Counted from the stretch's first letter, positions 1-9,698 are shown. The stretch is 64,000 bases of DNA from Streptomyces phaeochromogenes (GCF_001418655.1 NZ_LIQZ01000085.1:22771-86770), one strand, 5' to 3'. Notes: generated from the letters alone by a model not told the origin. A program made the numbers and translations.

Positions 1-3000
1 TCCAGGCCGAGGCGGGGGCGGGCGAGGTCTGCGGGAACCGCCGTGATGCGTTTTCGCGCCACGTCCGAGAGGTGGATCTGGTGGATTTCCAGGGACTGAT
101 GGATGCGGGCGGCAGCCTCTGCGGGACTCGGGGCCCTGACGGTGCAGACGACCTCCGCGTCGGTGCTCGTGAGGAGTTCGGCCAGCAGGTGCACGCCCAC
201 GAAGCCGGTGGCGCCGGTGAGCAGGACCCGGTCCGGTGTGTCGGCCGCCCGGGGATGACCGCCGCCTGGGTGGATGTCCGGATCGAGGACGGCGTCGGCG
301 AGCAGAGCCGGCGGAAGGCCGGAACCGGCCGCCCGCAGCTGGACTTGGCCCTGAGCCTGCTGCTCCTGCTGCTTCAGGAACCTCGCCAGTTCGGCGGGCG
401 TCGGGTGCTGGAAGAGCCAGGCGACCTTCACGTCACGGCGCAGTTCGACGCCCAGGCGGTTGGCCACCTGGATGACCTGGAGCGACTGGGCGCCCAGGTC
501 GAAGACGTCGTCCCGCGCGGAGACGGCTGCCACGGCGAGCACTTGCTGCCAGACGGCGGTGATGGTGCGCTCCAGCGTGCTGTCGTGCGCCGCTGTCTCG
601 GCACCGTGATCCGGCACCTGTGCGTCGGGATCCGGCATGTGTACGTCGGGGGCCATCGCGGCCAGCGCGTTCCTGTCGATCTTTCCCGCGCTCGTCCGGG
701 GCAGGCGGTCCGGGAACTCGACTGCCGACGGGATCATCGCGGCAGGCAGTGCCGCCCGGAGGTGGTCCCTGATCAGGGCCACGGCCGGGGCAGCCCCGTC
801 CGGGACGACGTGTGCGACCAGGCGCCGAGTCCCGTCCGCCAGCAGCTGTCCCACGACGGCGGCGTCGCGGACTCCCGGGTGGGCCAGGAGGGCGCTCTCG
901 ACCTCGGCAGGGTGCACGCGATGACCGCTGATCTTGAACTCGGTGTCCGACCGGCCCAGATAGCGCAACTGCCCGTCGTCGCCGATCCGTACGAGGTCGC
1001 CGGTGCGGTAGGCACGGGGCGCTCCGGGCAGCGCGTGGAGAGGGGCGAAACGGGCGGCGTCCGGTGGGCGGTCTCCCCGGTAGCCGACGGCCAGGTTGTC
1101 GCCCAGGAGGTGGAGTTCGCCGTCCACGACCGCGGCGCGGGTGCCGGGGAGCGGCAGTCCGATGGGGACGTCTCCCGGGGCGAGGGAGGGGTCGTGGAGG
1201 TCGGCGACGGTGGCGACGACGGTGGCCTCGGTCGGGCCGTAGGTGTTCAGCAGCCGGACGGATGTGCCGACGGCCTTGCGCCAGCGGTCGACCCGCTCGG
1301 GGAGGGCCGCCTCTCCGCCGATGACGACGGTGTGTACCTCGGCGGGCAGGGCGGCGGCACCGGTCGAGATCGCGTAGGACAGTTCGTGCCAGTAGGCCGT
1401 GGGCAGGTCGAGGAAGGTGATCCGCAGCCGCGCGCAGGCGTCCAGGAACCCGGAGACCGAGTCGGTCATGTCGTCGCTACGGACGACGAGCGTGGCGCCC
1501 GCGCAGAGGGTGAGGAAGACCTCCTCGACGCTGGTGTCGAAGTGCAGAGCGGCGAACTGCACGACACGGTCCCCATGGTGGAGGCCGTAGCGGTGGGTGG
1601 CCCCGGCGACGAAGTGCGCGAGGGCGCGGTGGCCGATCTCGACGCCCTTGGGGCGTCCTGTGGAGCCCGAGGTGTGGATGACGTAGGCGAGGTCCTCCGG
1701 TGTCGGTGCCGTCGGTGTCGGTGCCGTCTGGCGGGCCGCTTCTTCGGACTCGGGTTCCGGCTGGTCGAGTTGCAGAACGGGCCGGTCCCCGAAGTCGTCG
1801 GCGTGGGCGCTGGTCGTCAGGACGAGTGCGGGGCGGGCATCTTCCAGCAGCTCCGCCCTGCGGGCCCGCGGCGCGGCCGGGTCGAGTGGGCAGTAGGCGG
1901 CACCGGAGAGCAGGATGCCGAGGATGGTGGTGATCGCGTCGATGCCTCGGGGCAGGGCGACGGCCACCAGGTCGCCGCGGCCGATCCGACGGGCGGCCAG
2001 TCGGCGGGCTAGATCACGTGCCGAGCCGAAGAGCTGCGCGTACGTGATGCTGCGTCCATCGTGCTCGACGGCGACGGATCCGCCGCGCCGGGCGTCGTGT
2101 TCGGCGATCAGGCCGAGGACCGGGCGCACGGGGCCGGGCGGCGGCCCTCCGTCCAGGACGGTGGCGGCCTCGCGCGCCCGCAGCTCACCGAGCGCCCGGT
2201 CGGGCGCGGCGACGGCCTCCCTGAGCAGGTGGAGCAGTCCCTCCTGGAGCGCGGCGACGTCCGCCTCGTCGTAGAGGTCGGGGTTGACGTCCACGGCGAT
2301 GCGCAGGCCCGCGCCCTCGGAACGGTCGTAGACATTGACGGACAGGTCGTCGACTGGGCCCGCGGAGACGTTGTGGACCGTGCTGCGGTGTCCGGCGAAC
2401 CGCAGGTCGTACTCGAAGGGCATGATGTTGACGCCCGGCCCGGACAGCCGGCGCTGTCCTCCGACGAGTCTGAGGTCGCGCCGCAGTTGTTCGTAGCGGT
2501 AGCGCTGGTGCGGCAGGCCGGCGCGCAGTTCGCGGGAGATCCTTACCGCGAGGTCCCGCAGACTGTCCGACGCGGTGACCGTCACGCGCAGGGGCAGGAT
2601 GTTGCGCACCATGCAGGGAACGCGGAGCGAGACCGAGCCGAGGCGCCCCATCGCCGGCAGGCTCAGAACAATCTCCGGGGCGCCGGTCGCCTGGTGCAGC
2701 TGGGCCGCCGTCACCGCCAGCAGGACCTCCGACCAGGTGATCTTGAGGTCGCGGGCGACGGCACGCAGGGTCTCCGTCTGTGCCGATCCGAGGTCCACCA
2801 CCCGTCGGTGGAAGGTGCGCGCGGGCAGGGCCGTACGGCCGGCGGGTGTCGCCACGGCCGGCCGGTCCGCGAACCGGTCCGCCCAGTAGTCGCGGTCCTT
2901 GGCGAAACGGGCCGACTCCCGGTAGGCGCGTTCCTCGTCCCGCACCGAGGCCAGGGTGCCGAAGCCGCTGTCCGCCACCGTCTGGCCCACCGTCAGGGCC

Positions 3001-3509
3001 GTGTAGACCTCGGCGACCCGGCGGGCGACCAGCGACAGGCCGAAGCCGTCGAGGGCGATGTGGTGCACACGGTGGTACCAGAGGTACTGCGCCGGTGCGA
3101 TCCGCAGCAGGGCGTGACCAAAGACGTGCCCGTGCGCGAGGTCGACGGGGCGGGCCATGTCCTGGTCCATCCAGGCCAGGGCCGCCACGTGCGGGTCGGG
3201 CTCGGCGGTGAGGTCTGCCGTGTGCAGGTGCCACTCCCCGGCAGGGGCATCCGTCTGCCAGGGCCGCCCCTTCTCGTCGACGACGAATGCGACGTTGAGG
3301 GCTTCCGTTTCCGCGACCACACGGTGCACGGCCGTGTCGAAGACGGCCGAGTCCACCGGTCCGTCGATGTGCACGTACTCGGCCGTGTTGTAGGCGGGGC
3401 TGTCCGGGTCGAGCTGCTGGCCGGTCCAGATACCTTCCTGGGCGGCCAGCAACCGTCGCCGGTCGGCTATGTCTCCTATGTCGTTCATGGCGTCGTCATG
3501 CGGTGACAT
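1..3509 (-). CDS. scoA: INLP nonribosomal peptide synthetase, C-A-T-reductase (partial, runs off left edge)
   Basis: NRPS that, in INLP pathways, joins isonitrile-bearing acyl chains from the ScoB carrier to an amino acid and releases the product reductively. Reading right to left, the frame is open to the window edge (at least 1,169 codons). Domains seen: condensation (residues about 1-430, HHIALDG), adenylation (about 470-960, A3 motif HTSGSTGRPKG), carrier domain (about 1000-1075, LGAQS) and the start of a thioester reductase (LLTGATGFVG Rossmann motif near residue 1120). The ATG at 3509 was chosen because GGGGAG lies about 6 nt upstream; it overlaps the end of scoB by 14 bp, and an in-frame ATG at 3488 is the alternative. 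It is the last visible gene of a tightly packed minus-strand operon. The family role comes from ScoA and Rv0101; the amino acid activated here I cannot call. Confidence 0.92.
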   Translation of the reverse strand, partial: MSPHDDAMNDIGDIADRRRLLAAQEGIWTGQQLDPDSPAYNTAEYVHIDGPVDSAVFDTAVHRVVAETEALNVAFVVDEKGRPWQTDAPAGEWHLHTADLTAEPDPHVAALAWMDQDMARPVDLAHGHVFGHALLRIAPAQYLWYHRVHHIALDGFGLSLVARRVAEVYTALTVGQTVADSGFGTLASVRDEERAYRESARFAKDRDYWADRFADRPAVATPAGRTALPARTFHRRVVDLGSAQTETLRAVARDLKITWSEVLLAVTAAQLHQATGAPEIVLSLPAMGRLGSVSLRVPCMVRNILPLRVTVTASDSLRDLAVRISRELRAGLPHQRYRYEQLRRDLRLVGGQRRLSGPGVNIMPFEYDLRFAGHRSTVHNVSAGPVDDLSVNVYDRSEGAGLRIAVDVNPDLYDEADVAALQEGLLHLLREAVAAPDRALGELRAREAATVLDGGPPPGPVRPVLGLIAEHDARRGGSVAVEHDGRSITYAQLFGSARDLARRLAARRIGRGDLVAVALPRGIDAITTILGILLSGAAYCPLDPAAPRARRAELLEDARPALVLTTSAHADDFGDRPVLQLDQPEPESEEAARQTAPTPTAPTPEDLAYVIHTSGSTGRPKGVEIGHRALAHFVAGATHRYGLHHGDRVVQFAALHFDTSVEEVFLTLCAGATLVVRSDDMTDSVSGFLDACARLRITFLDLPTAYWHELSYAISTGAAALPAEVHTVVIGGEAALPERVDRWRKAVGTSVRLLNTYGPTEATVVATVADLHDPSLAPGDVPIGLPLPGTRAAVVDGELHLLGDNLAVGYRGDRPPDAARFAPLHALPGAPRAYRTGDLVRIGDDGQLRYLGRSDTEFKISGHRVHPAEVESALLAHPGVRDAAVVGQLLADGTRRLVAHVVPDGAAPAVALIRDHLRAALPAAMIPSAVEFPDRLPRTSAGKIDRNALAAMAPDVHMPDPDAQVPDHGAETAAHDSTLERTITAVWQQVLAVAAVSARDDVFDLGAQSLQVIQVANRLGVELRRDVKVAWLFQHPTPAELARFLKQQEQQAQGQVQLRAAGSGLPPALLADAVLDPDIHPGGGHPRAADTPDRVLLTGATGFVGVHLLAELLTSTDAEVVCTVRAPSPAEAAARIHQSLEIHQIHLSDVARKRITAVPADLARPRLGL

Positions 3510-3753
3510 GGCCCGCTCCCCCTTGACGTGCGGAGAGCAGCTGCCACCACTGGTCGAACGAGGTGCACTCGGCGAGCTCGATGAAGGACACGTCCAGGCC
3601 GGTCTCCCGCCACCGTTCGATGAGGGTGACGATGCGCAGGGAGTCCAGCCCCGCGTAGAGGGGGTTCTCTTCGAGGTCGACTTCGTCGGGCTGCTGGTAC
3701 AGGAACTCCGCCAGGTCCGCGCGGAAGCCGTCCAGCGTGAGGGGAGCAGGCAT
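3496..3753 (-). CDS. scoB: acyl carrier protein of the INLP pathway
   Basis: A free-standing carrier protein of 85 residues on which the fatty acyl, glycine-adduct and isonitrile intermediates are held. The phosphopantetheine site reads GLDSLRI near residue 38 and helix 2 follows it, as in carrier domains. It starts 50 bp after scoC and its stop overlaps the scoA start, which implies translational coupling. The assignment rests on position between a ScoC-type ligase and a ScoA-type NRPS plus the carrier motif; carrier proteins are too short to identify by sequence alone. Confidence 0.88.
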   Translation of the reverse strand: MPAPLTLDGFRADLAEFLYQQPDEVDLEENPLYAGLDSLRIVTLIERWRETGLDVSFIELAECTSFDQWWQLLSARQGGAGHVTA

Positions 3754-3803
3754 GTCGTTCTCTCTCGGTGGCTCGTTGGCTGTCGGTGGCGTGTCGGCGG
3801 CGG

Positions 3804-5363
3804 TCAGTTGACCTTGCGTGCGGAGTCGCCCCAGAAGCGGTCGCGCAGTTCGCGGCGCAGGATCTTGCCGCTGGGGTTGCGCGGGACGCTGTCGATGAAC
3901 TCGTAGCGGGCGGGCAGCTTGAAGCTCGCGAGCTGTGGGACGAGGAAGGTGTGCAGGTCCCGGGCACTGGGCTGCTGCTCGGGCACGGGGACGACGAAGG
4001 CGTGCACGTATTCGCCCCAGCGTTCGTCGGGGGCTCCGACGACGACGGCCTCGGCGACTCCGGGGTGGCCCTCCAGAACGTTCTCGATCTCGGCCGGATA
4101 GACGTTCTCGCCGGCGACGAGGATCGCGTCCTTGATGCGGTCGCGGATGAAGACGTACCCGTCCTCGTCGACATAGCCGGCGTCCCCCGTGTGGATCCAG
4201 CCGTCTACGAGGGTCTCGGCGGTCTTCTCGGGCAGCCCCCAGTACTCGACCATGCGCGCGGGCGTGGCCAGGCAGACCTCGCCGACCGCGCCCGGCGGCA
4301 GTTCGCGCCCCTCGCCGTCGATCACCTTGCTGCGTACGCCCGGATAGGGGTGGCCCGCCGCCTGCATCAGGGATCCGCCGGGGACATGTGCGGCAGGCGG
4401 CAGGCAGACCGCGGTGTTGCCGGTCTCGGTGAGGCCGTAGATCTGGGCGAACTCGCAGTCGAGGACGGCGAGGCTCTCCTCCAGCAGTGCCTCCGATATC
4501 GGGGAGCCGCCGTAGACCGTCTTGCGCAGAGTGGTGAAGTCCTTGGCGCCGACGCCGGGTTCGGTCAGCATCATGCGGAGCATGGCAGGCACGACGCAGG
4601 CGGTCGTGATACCGAGATCGCGGATCAGGTCGACGGCCTGGCGGGCGGCGAAGGCGCGCATCGCGACGACGGTGGTTCCGGCGTTGAAGTTCTGCGTGGC
4701 CCACCAAAGACCGCCGATGTGGAAGCCGGGGATGCCGATCAGTGCGATGTCCCCCACGCGCCAGTCGATCCAGTCAAGACCCTCACTCGCCAGGGCGTCG
4801 CGAATCGCGAAGAAGCTGCGGTGGGCGAGCACGACGCCCTTGGGCAGTCCGGTGGTGCCGCTGGTGTAGAGCTGCGCGACCGGGGTGTCGGGGGTGACGT
4901 CGTACGGCTTCGGGTCGGTGTCGGGGTGCGGTGCCTTCCAGGCGGCGAAGGACTCTCCGAGCGCGACGATTGTTTCGGGGGGCGCGGTCGGCATCTTCTC
5001 GACGATCGGCCCGAACTCGTCCTCCAGGAAGAGCAGTCGGGTGCCGGAGTCCTGCAGGATGTGGCTGATCTCGGGCGCGGTGAGCCGCCAGTTGACGGGC
5101 ACCAGGACGGTGCCGCTCTTGGCACAGCCGAAGAGGATCTCGTAGTAGTGCTCGGACTCCTTGCCGAGGTACGCGACCCGGTCGCCCGGCGCGAGGCCGG
5201 CGGCCTCAAGGGCGTGGGCGATGCGGTTGCTCTCGCGGTGCAGTTGCTCGTACGTCAGCGTGCGGCCCTCGCAGAGGACCGCGGGGGTGGTGGGCTGGTG
5301 CTGTGCGTGGAAGCTCGTGGTCTGGACGAGTGTCTGGAGCTGCGGGTGGTGGAGCCGGTCCAT
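3804..5363 (-). CDS. scoC: fatty acyl-ACP ligase (ANL superfamily) of the INLP pathway
   Basis: Adenylate-forming ligase of 519 residues that activates a fatty acid with ATP and loads it on ScoB; FadD10 (Rv0099) is the mycobacterial counterpart. Visible motifs are LYTSGTTGLPKG (P-loop), YGLTETG, GWIHTGD and the C-terminal PSGKILRREL with the catalytic lysine. The frame stays open upstream, but the ATG at 5363 is preferred: GGAG lies 10 nt before it and the protein then begins just ahead of the usual N-terminal helix. It follows scoD by 23 bp. In the characterised pathway the acyl chain is alpha,beta-unsaturated, which allows glycine to add at the beta carbon. Confidence 0.92.
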   Translation of the reverse strand: MDRLHHPQLQTLVQTTSFHAQHQPTTPAVLCEGRTLTYEQLHRESNRIAHALEAAGLAPGDRVAYLGKESEHYYEILFGCAKSGTVLVPVNWRLTAPEISHILQDSGTRLLFLEDEFGPIVEKMPTAPPETIVALGESFAAWKAPHPDTDPKPYDVTPDTPVAQLYTSGTTGLPKGVVLAHRSFFAIRDALASEGLDWIDWRVGDIALIGIPGFHIGGLWWATQNFNAGTTVVAMRAFAARQAVDLIRDLGITTACVVPAMLRMMLTEPGVGAKDFTTLRKTVYGGSPISEALLEESLAVLDCEFAQIYGLTETGNTAVCLPPAAHVPGGSLMQAAGHPYPGVRSKVIDGEGRELPPGAVGEVCLATPARMVEYWGLPEKTAETLVDGWIHTGDAGYVDEDGYVFIRDRIKDAILVAGENVYPAEIENVLEGHPGVAEAVVVGAPDERWGEYVHAFVVPVPEQQPSARDLHTFLVPQLASFKLPARYEFIDSVPRNPSGKILRRELRDRFWGDSARKVN

Positions 5364-5386
5364 GGTCGTGGATCTCCAGTCTCGTG

Positions 5387-5884
5387 TCAGGGGACGTTGA
5401 CGAATGCCAGGGTCGCCTCGCCGTCGCAGCGGCCCGAGCCGGCGTCCCAGTAGCGGAAGGCCGTATCGGCGTGCACGAACGGGCTCCCGCCGGCCGGAGC
5501 GCGCCGGGTGACGGATCGGAACTCCATCTCCCCGGAAAACACACGGGGATTGACCGGGCGTCGGAAATTCGATGAGAAGCGAGCGATGAGAATGTCCGGG
5601 AGCTGGTGCTTCCAGAAGTCGTCCAGCGTCCAGGATTCGAATCCCGTGCCCAGCCCTTCCTTCACGGACTTGGCAACGAGGAAATACATCATCTGGTTGT
5701 AGCAGATGTTCACCTCGACGGAATTCAGATGACCGGTGTCGTCGATATAACACGACTCGGGGATCTCGAACTCGCAGCGGGCAGAGGCGTGCCCGTCAGT
5801 TTCTGTCACAACGGCCGAACGCAGGTACTTGCAGTGGTCCTTGTACGGCACCAGCACCTGCGCCAGCAGGGCTTCGTCCGTCAT
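5387..5884 (-). CDS. scoD: FcoT-like hot-dog thioesterase, glycine-adduct forming enzyme
   Basis: A 165-residue protein of the FcoT (Rv0098) hot-dog type. In the sco pathway ScoD catalyses Michael addition of glycine to the enoyl-ACP and hydrolysis, giving the N-carboxymethyl-3-aminoacid that ScoE uses. I recognise the family from the overall sequence, including the helix segment with [17 protein letters not shown] and the conserved SSNFRRPV stretch. The start ATG overlaps the scoE stop (ATGA), a sign of translational coupling. The gene is full length. Function is from the family; no active-site claim is made here. Confidence 0.88.
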   Translation of the reverse strand: MTDEALLAQVLVPYKDHCKYLRSAVVTETDGHASARCEFEIPESCYIDDTGHLNSVEVNICYNQMMYFLVAKSVKEGLGTGFESWTLDDFWKHQLPDILIARFSSNFRRPVNPRVFSGEMEFRSVTRRAPAGGSPFVHADTAFRYWDAGSGRCDGEATLAFVNVP

Positions 5885-6771
5885 GCCGCCCTGATCCCGT
5901 CGTGCAGCTTGCGTTCGTCGTGCACGGTGACGCGGTAGGAGACGGTCGGCTCCGGCGTGGTCGTGTGCCGGGCGCGGTGGATGAGGCTGCGGTTGTCCCA
6001 GACCAGCAGGTCGCCCTGCTCGAAGCTCTGCAGGTGGATGTTGTCGTGCTCGAAGGACTCGTCGAGCTGGCCGGTGGCGTCGAACAGCCGCTTGAGCAGC
6101 TCCTCGTCGAGCGGCTTGCCGTCCTGGTCCTCGATGCCGACGGTGAAGCCCTCACTGACGTAGAGGACCGTCTCGCCGGTCATGGGGTGCGTGAACGTGG
6201 TCGGCTGGACGACGGCCGGGGTCTTCCGCTCGACCTCCTCGATGATCTCGGAGATGGGGCGGTAGACATCGTGGGGCCGGATCTTGAAGTACTTGCGGAC
6301 GGAGTGCCGGCAGTACGTCCCGCCGATTTCCTTCTTGAGATCCTCGGGCAGCCTGTCGTACGCCCGGCCCATGTCGATAAAATATGTGCCCCGGTTCTTC
6401 TCCGGAATGACCTGGGGGTAGATCAGGGTGATTCCGAACGGGTCCGGCATGAACTGGTAGTCGGCGTGCCAGAACTTACCGGTCTTCGGGACACCTATCT
6501 GCTTTCCGTTCTCCGGCACGTTGGAGGAGACGAATATCTCGGAAACCTCCGGGTGCTGGTACATCGGTTCGTAGTAGGTCTCCGGTCGGCCCAGCCGCTT
6601 GCCGAGTGCGAGGAACTCCTGGGGCGAGAGATCCTGGCCCTTCAGGACAGCGATCTTCTTCGCGTAGATGGTGCTCTTGAGGGCGTCGATGTCGGCGTCC
6701 GAGGCGGTGGTGTGGTCGAATCCCGCGACCGCCGCGCCGATCGCGGTGCCGGGCTGTTCTTTGATCTGCAT
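5881..6771 (-). CDS. scoE: isonitrile-forming Fe(II)/2-oxoglutarate oxidase-decarboxylase
   Basis: TauD-family enzyme of 296 residues that converts an (N-carboxymethyl)amino acid to an isonitrile by oxidative decarboxylation. Iron ligands are H102, D104 (WHADYQF) and H265 (RSLIH). Residues matching the substrate and cosubstrate contacts of S. coeruleorubidus ScoE are all present: Y66, Y67, Y71, K163, R165, H269 and R280. By my recollection of the published structure numbering these differ by a constant 30. The protein resembles ScoE almost throughout, so the reaction call is strong. An AAAGG ribosome site precedes the ATG. A new translational unit seems to begin here, 50 bp after the ACP gene. 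Confidence 0.96.
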   Translation of the reverse strand: MQIKEQPGTAIGAAVAGFDHTTASDADIDALKSTIYAKKIAVLKGQDLSPQEFLALGKRLGRPETYYEPMYQHPEVSEIFVSSNVPENGKQIGVPKTGKFWHADYQFMPDPFGITLIYPQVIPEKNRGTYFIDMGRAYDRLPEDLKKEIGGTYCRHSVRKYFKIRPHDVYRPISEIIEEVERKTPAVVQPTTFTHPMTGETVLYVSEGFTVGIEDQDGKPLDEELLKRLFDATGQLDESFEHDNIHLQSFEQGDLLVWDNRSLIHRARHTTTPEPTVSYRVTVHDERKLHDGIRAA

Positions 6772-6821
6772 GGGCTGCTGCCTTTCGAGGAGTGGAGAAT
6801 TCGAGGAGCGGAGAAGAGGAG

Positions 6822-7061
6822 TCAGACCGCCGCCTGCCGGGCGTCGACGAGTCCGGCGATGTCGCCGAGCGTGAGGTCGGGCTGGAGTTCGTCGTCGCCG
6901 ACCTTCACACCGAGGTCGCGCTCGATGCGGATGCTGATCTCGACCGTCGTCAGCGAGTCGACGTCCAGTTCACCAAGGGTTGCCTCGGGACGGATCCGGT
7001 CCGCGGGAGCGTCATGCAGCCTCGCGAGGATGTCGACCAACTGTTCGTAGGTGGTACTCAT
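6822..7061 (-). CDS. second acyl carrier protein, coupled to KAS III
   Basis: A 79-residue carrier protein with the phosphopantetheine site [12 protein letters not shown] (Ser near residue 35). Its ATG overlaps the stop of the KAS III gene as ATGA, so the two are translated together. It differs from ScoB, so the cluster has two carriers. By inference it carries the beta-ketoacyl product of the KAS III during construction of the acyl chain. It is not part of the five-gene core found in characterised INLP operons. Confidence 0.9.
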   Translation of the reverse strand: MSTTYEQLVDILARLHDAPADRIRPEATLGELDVDSLTTVEISIRIERDLGVKVGDDELQPDLTLGDIAGLVDARQAAV

Positions 7062-8149
7062 GACGTCGTCCGTTCTCCTTGGCCGCAGGGGTCGTGGGGG
7101 TCGCAGGGGTCGTACGGATGGGCCGGCGCGGGCAGCGCGGGCCAGGTCAGGAGGCAGGAGCCCCACGTGAGGCCGCCTCCGAAGGCGGTGAGCAGAAGCC
7201 GGTCGCCCGGGCGGATCATTCGGCCGGCGGCCGCGTCGGCGAGGGCGAGCGGGATGGACGCGGCGCCGGTGTTGCCGACGGACTCGACATGGGTCACGCA
7301 ACGCTCCCGTGTGAGACCGAGGTCGTCGGCCACCGAGTGCAGGATCCGCAGGTTGGCCTGGTGGGGTACGAAGTGGTCGACGTCGTCGACCTTCCAGCCG
7401 GCCCGGGACAGCGTGGCGCGCGCGGACTCGGCCATGCGCGTCACCGCGTGGCGGTAGACCTCCTTGCCCCGCATGGCGAAGTGCCGGTCCTGGCGGCTCG
7501 GTTCGCCCGGTAGGGAGCGCTGACGGGAGCCACCTGCCGCGACCATGATCAGGTCCTCCTGGGTGCCGTCGCTGCCGAGGTCGAAGTGGCCGACCGCGCC
7601 CGGCTCGTCGGGATGCCCGGCGCGCAGGACAACGGCTCCGGCGCCGTCGCCGAAGATGATCGCGTTGGCCCGGTCCAGCGGGTCCACGATCGTGGAGTAG
7701 GTGTCCGCCCCGATGAGCAGCACCCGTTCGGCCACGCCGGCCGCGATGAGACCGGCGGCCGAGGCGAGCCCGTAGACAAACCCGGTACACACGGCGCTGA
7801 TGTCGAAGGCGGCAACTCCCGCCAGCCCGAGTCGCGCGGCGACCGCGGGCGCGGTGGCTGGACAGGTGTGGTCAGGGGTCGTGGTGGCGACAACCACGGC
7901 GTGGACCCGGTCCGTCGCGGCGGAGGCGAGCACCCGGCGGCCGGCTTCGACGGCCAGGTCGGACGTCGCCTGTCCGGGATCGACGACATGCCGTCGACGG
8001 ATCCCGGTCCGGGTGCGGATCCACGCGTCGTCGGTGTCGAGCCGTCGCGCGAGGTGCTCGTTGGTCACCACACGGGACGGCACCCATCCGGCCAGCCCGC
8101 ACAGGACGGCGGCCCGAGCAGCGGAAGGACCGGCGGCGATAGGGAACAT
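7058..8149 (-). CDS. beta-ketoacyl-ACP synthase III (FabH-like)
   Basis: Thiolase-fold condensing enzyme of 363 residues. The catalytic triad is visible: Cys121 in FDISAVCTGF, His in FVPHQANLRI and Asn in SVGNTGAASI. FabH-type enzymes condense an acyl-CoA starter with malonyl-ACP. The ATG at 8149 was chosen because AGGAG sits 6 nt before it; the frame is open further upstream. The C-terminus carries an unusual tail rich in Pro, Asp and His (DPCDPHDPC). Linked to the downstream ACP, it probably starts a dedicated acyl chain for the isonitrile lipopeptide. Substrate cannot be read from sequence. Confidence 0.92.
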   Translation of the reverse strand: MFPIAAGPSAARAAVLCGLAGWVPSRVVTNEHLARRLDTDDAWIRTRTGIRRRHVVDPGQATSDLAVEAGRRVLASAATDRVHAVVVATTTPDHTCPATAPAVAARLGLAGVAAFDISAVCTGFVYGLASAAGLIAAGVAERVLLIGADTYSTIVDPLDRANAIIFGDGAGAVVLRAGHPDEPGAVGHFDLGSDGTQEDLIMVAAGGSRQRSLPGEPSRQDRHFAMRGKEVYRHAVTRMAESARATLSRAGWKVDDVDHFVPHQANLRILHSVADDLGLTRERCVTHVESVGNTGAASIPLALADAAAGRMIRPGDRLLLTAFGGGLTWGSCLLTWPALPAPAHPYDPCDPHDPCGQGERTTS

Positions 8150-8233
8150 GGGGTTCTCCTGGCATGACGGAGGACGGCCGGGCAGCCCGGACACGGGAAG
8201 GGAGGTGAGACAAGGAAGTCGCGAAGGGAGGGC

Positions 8234-9649
8234 CTAGGGACCGCTGGTCCCGGTCGTCCTGCGCAGGGCGTGCAGCGCGAGCGCACCGCACCCGATCCCG
8301 CCCGCGATCACGAAGACGGCCGTACGGATGCCGTCGAGGAGCCCGGGGCCCGAGCCGCTCTGCCCGACACCGCCGGCGAGCGCGACCAGCACGGCGAGGC
8401 CCACCGCACCGCCGACCTGCAGGGTGGTCGACGCCAGTCCCGAGGCGATGCCCTGGTCCCCGGGGGCCACTCCGGCGGACGCGACGATCCACATACCCGT
8501 CCACGCGGCCCCCTGGCCGAGGCCCATCAGCACGATCCCCGGCAGCAGCGCGGGATACGAGCCGTCCGAGGTCAGTGCCAGGCCGAGGGCAGCCGCTCCG
8601 ACGGCGCCCAGCACCAGGCCGCCCACCAGCATGCGGCGCATGCCGAAGGCGGACACGGCCCGTTCGCCGACCTGCGTACCGACGGCCACCACCACTGCAG
8701 GTACGAGAAACGCGAGCCCGGTCGCGACCGCGCTGTAGCCGTGGACGGTCTGGAAGTAGAGGGTCAGGAAGTACGGCACCGAGCTGAACGTGGCGCCGAA
8801 CAGGGCGGTCACCCCCATGGCCGCGACCAGGCCACGGTGGGCGAACAGCCTTGCCGGTACGAGCGGATCGCGCGATCGCCTCTCCACGACGGCGAAGAGC
8901 GTCAGCAGCCCGACGGACAGCACCGCGCTCCCGAGGGCCACGGGCGTGCCCCAGCCCTCCGCGGGGGCCTGCACCAGCAGGAACACCAGGAGCGTGATCC
9001 CGCCCGTCGCGGTCAGCGCGCCCGCCACATCGAAGTGCCGCGAGCGGTCCCGCGGCCCGTCCACGGGGAAGAGCGACCACCCGGCCACCGCGAGGGCTCC
9101 CGCCACGGGCACGTTGACGAAGAACACAGACTGCCAGCCGAACGCCTCCACCAGGACGCCGCCGAGCAGGGACCCGAAGCAGAGCCCGCCGGCTCCCGCG
9201 GCACCCCACACCGCCAGGGCCCGGTTCCTGTCGGGCCCTTCGTCGTACATGGTGTTGATCAGGGACAGCGTCGCCGGGAACAGCAGGGAGCCGCCGACGC
9301 CCTGTACCGCCCTGACTGCCACCAGGACGCCCGGTGAATCCGACAGGCCGCCCACGAGGGACGACCCCGCGTACAGCAGCGCCGCGACGACGAACATCCG
9401 GCGCCTGCCCAGCAGATCCGCGGCCCGGCCGCCCAGCAGCAGGAAGCCTCCTGTGGCCACGACGTAGGCGCTCACCACCCACTGCAGGTCGTGGTCGGAG
9501 AATCCCAGCCCGGCGCCGATGTCCGGCAGCGCGACATACACGATGTTGTAGTCGAGCGAGATGACGAGCTGTCCCAACGCCAGCACGAACAGCGGAACTC
9601 CGAGCGGCTTTCGCAGCGGCTTCTTTACCGGCTCTGTCACGGACATCAT
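8234..9649 (-). CDS. MFS drug/metabolite exporter, DHA2 (14-TM) family
   Basis: A 471-residue membrane protein of the EmrB/QacA type. It starts with the TM1 signature around LGQLVISLDYNIVYVALP and carries the motif A loop GGRAADLLGRRRMF, followed by many hydrophobic segments, about 14 in total. Two ATGs are adjacent; the first has AGGGGG 6 nt upstream. Lying in the same direction as the sco genes, it is the likely exporter of the isonitrile lipopeptide, or of it as a copper complex. A 7-bp inverted repeat lies 30-50 bp upstream. Confidence 0.88.
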   Translation of the reverse strand: MMSVTEPVKKPLRKPLGVPLFVLALGQLVISLDYNIVYVALPDIGAGLGFSDHDLQWVVSAYVVATGGFLLLGGRAADLLGRRRMFVVAALLYAGSSLVGGLSDSPGVLVAVRAVQGVGGSLLFPATLSLINTMYDEGPDRNRALAVWGAAGAGGLCFGSLLGGVLVEAFGWQSVFFVNVPVAGALAVAGWSLFPVDGPRDRSRHFDVAGALTATGGITLLVFLLVQAPAEGWGTPVALGSAVLSVGLLTLFAVVERRSRDPLVPARLFAHRGLVAAMGVTALFGATFSSVPYFLTLYFQTVHGYSAVATGLAFLVPAVVVAVGTQVGERAVSAFGMRRMLVGGLVLGAVGAAALGLALTSDGSYPALLPGIVLMGLGQGAAWTGMWIVASAGVAPGDQGIASGLASTTLQVGGAVGLAVLVALAGGVGQSGSGPGLLDGIRTAVFVIAGGIGCGALALHALRRTTGTSGP

Positions 9650-9678
9650 CGATCACCCCCTCGGGATCGCAATAAAAA

Positions 9679-9698
9679 GAATTCCCGCGAAGGAATTC
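9679..9698. promoter_or_regulatory. inverted repeat in the exporter promoter region
   Basis: GAATTCC-N6-GGAATTC is a perfect 7-bp inverted repeat, 30-50 bp upstream of the exporter start, in an unusually A/T-rich patch. It has the size and position of a repressor operator. The surrounding 210 bp between the exporter and the beta-hydroxylase gene hold no other gene. No matching regulator gene is recognisable in the window, so the role is inferred. Confidence 0.4.

Noticed and set aside
72..2012. A plus-strand open frame of about 650 codons at the left edge.
   Set aside because: The minus strand of the same DNA encodes the A-T-R part of the scoA-type NRPS without a break.
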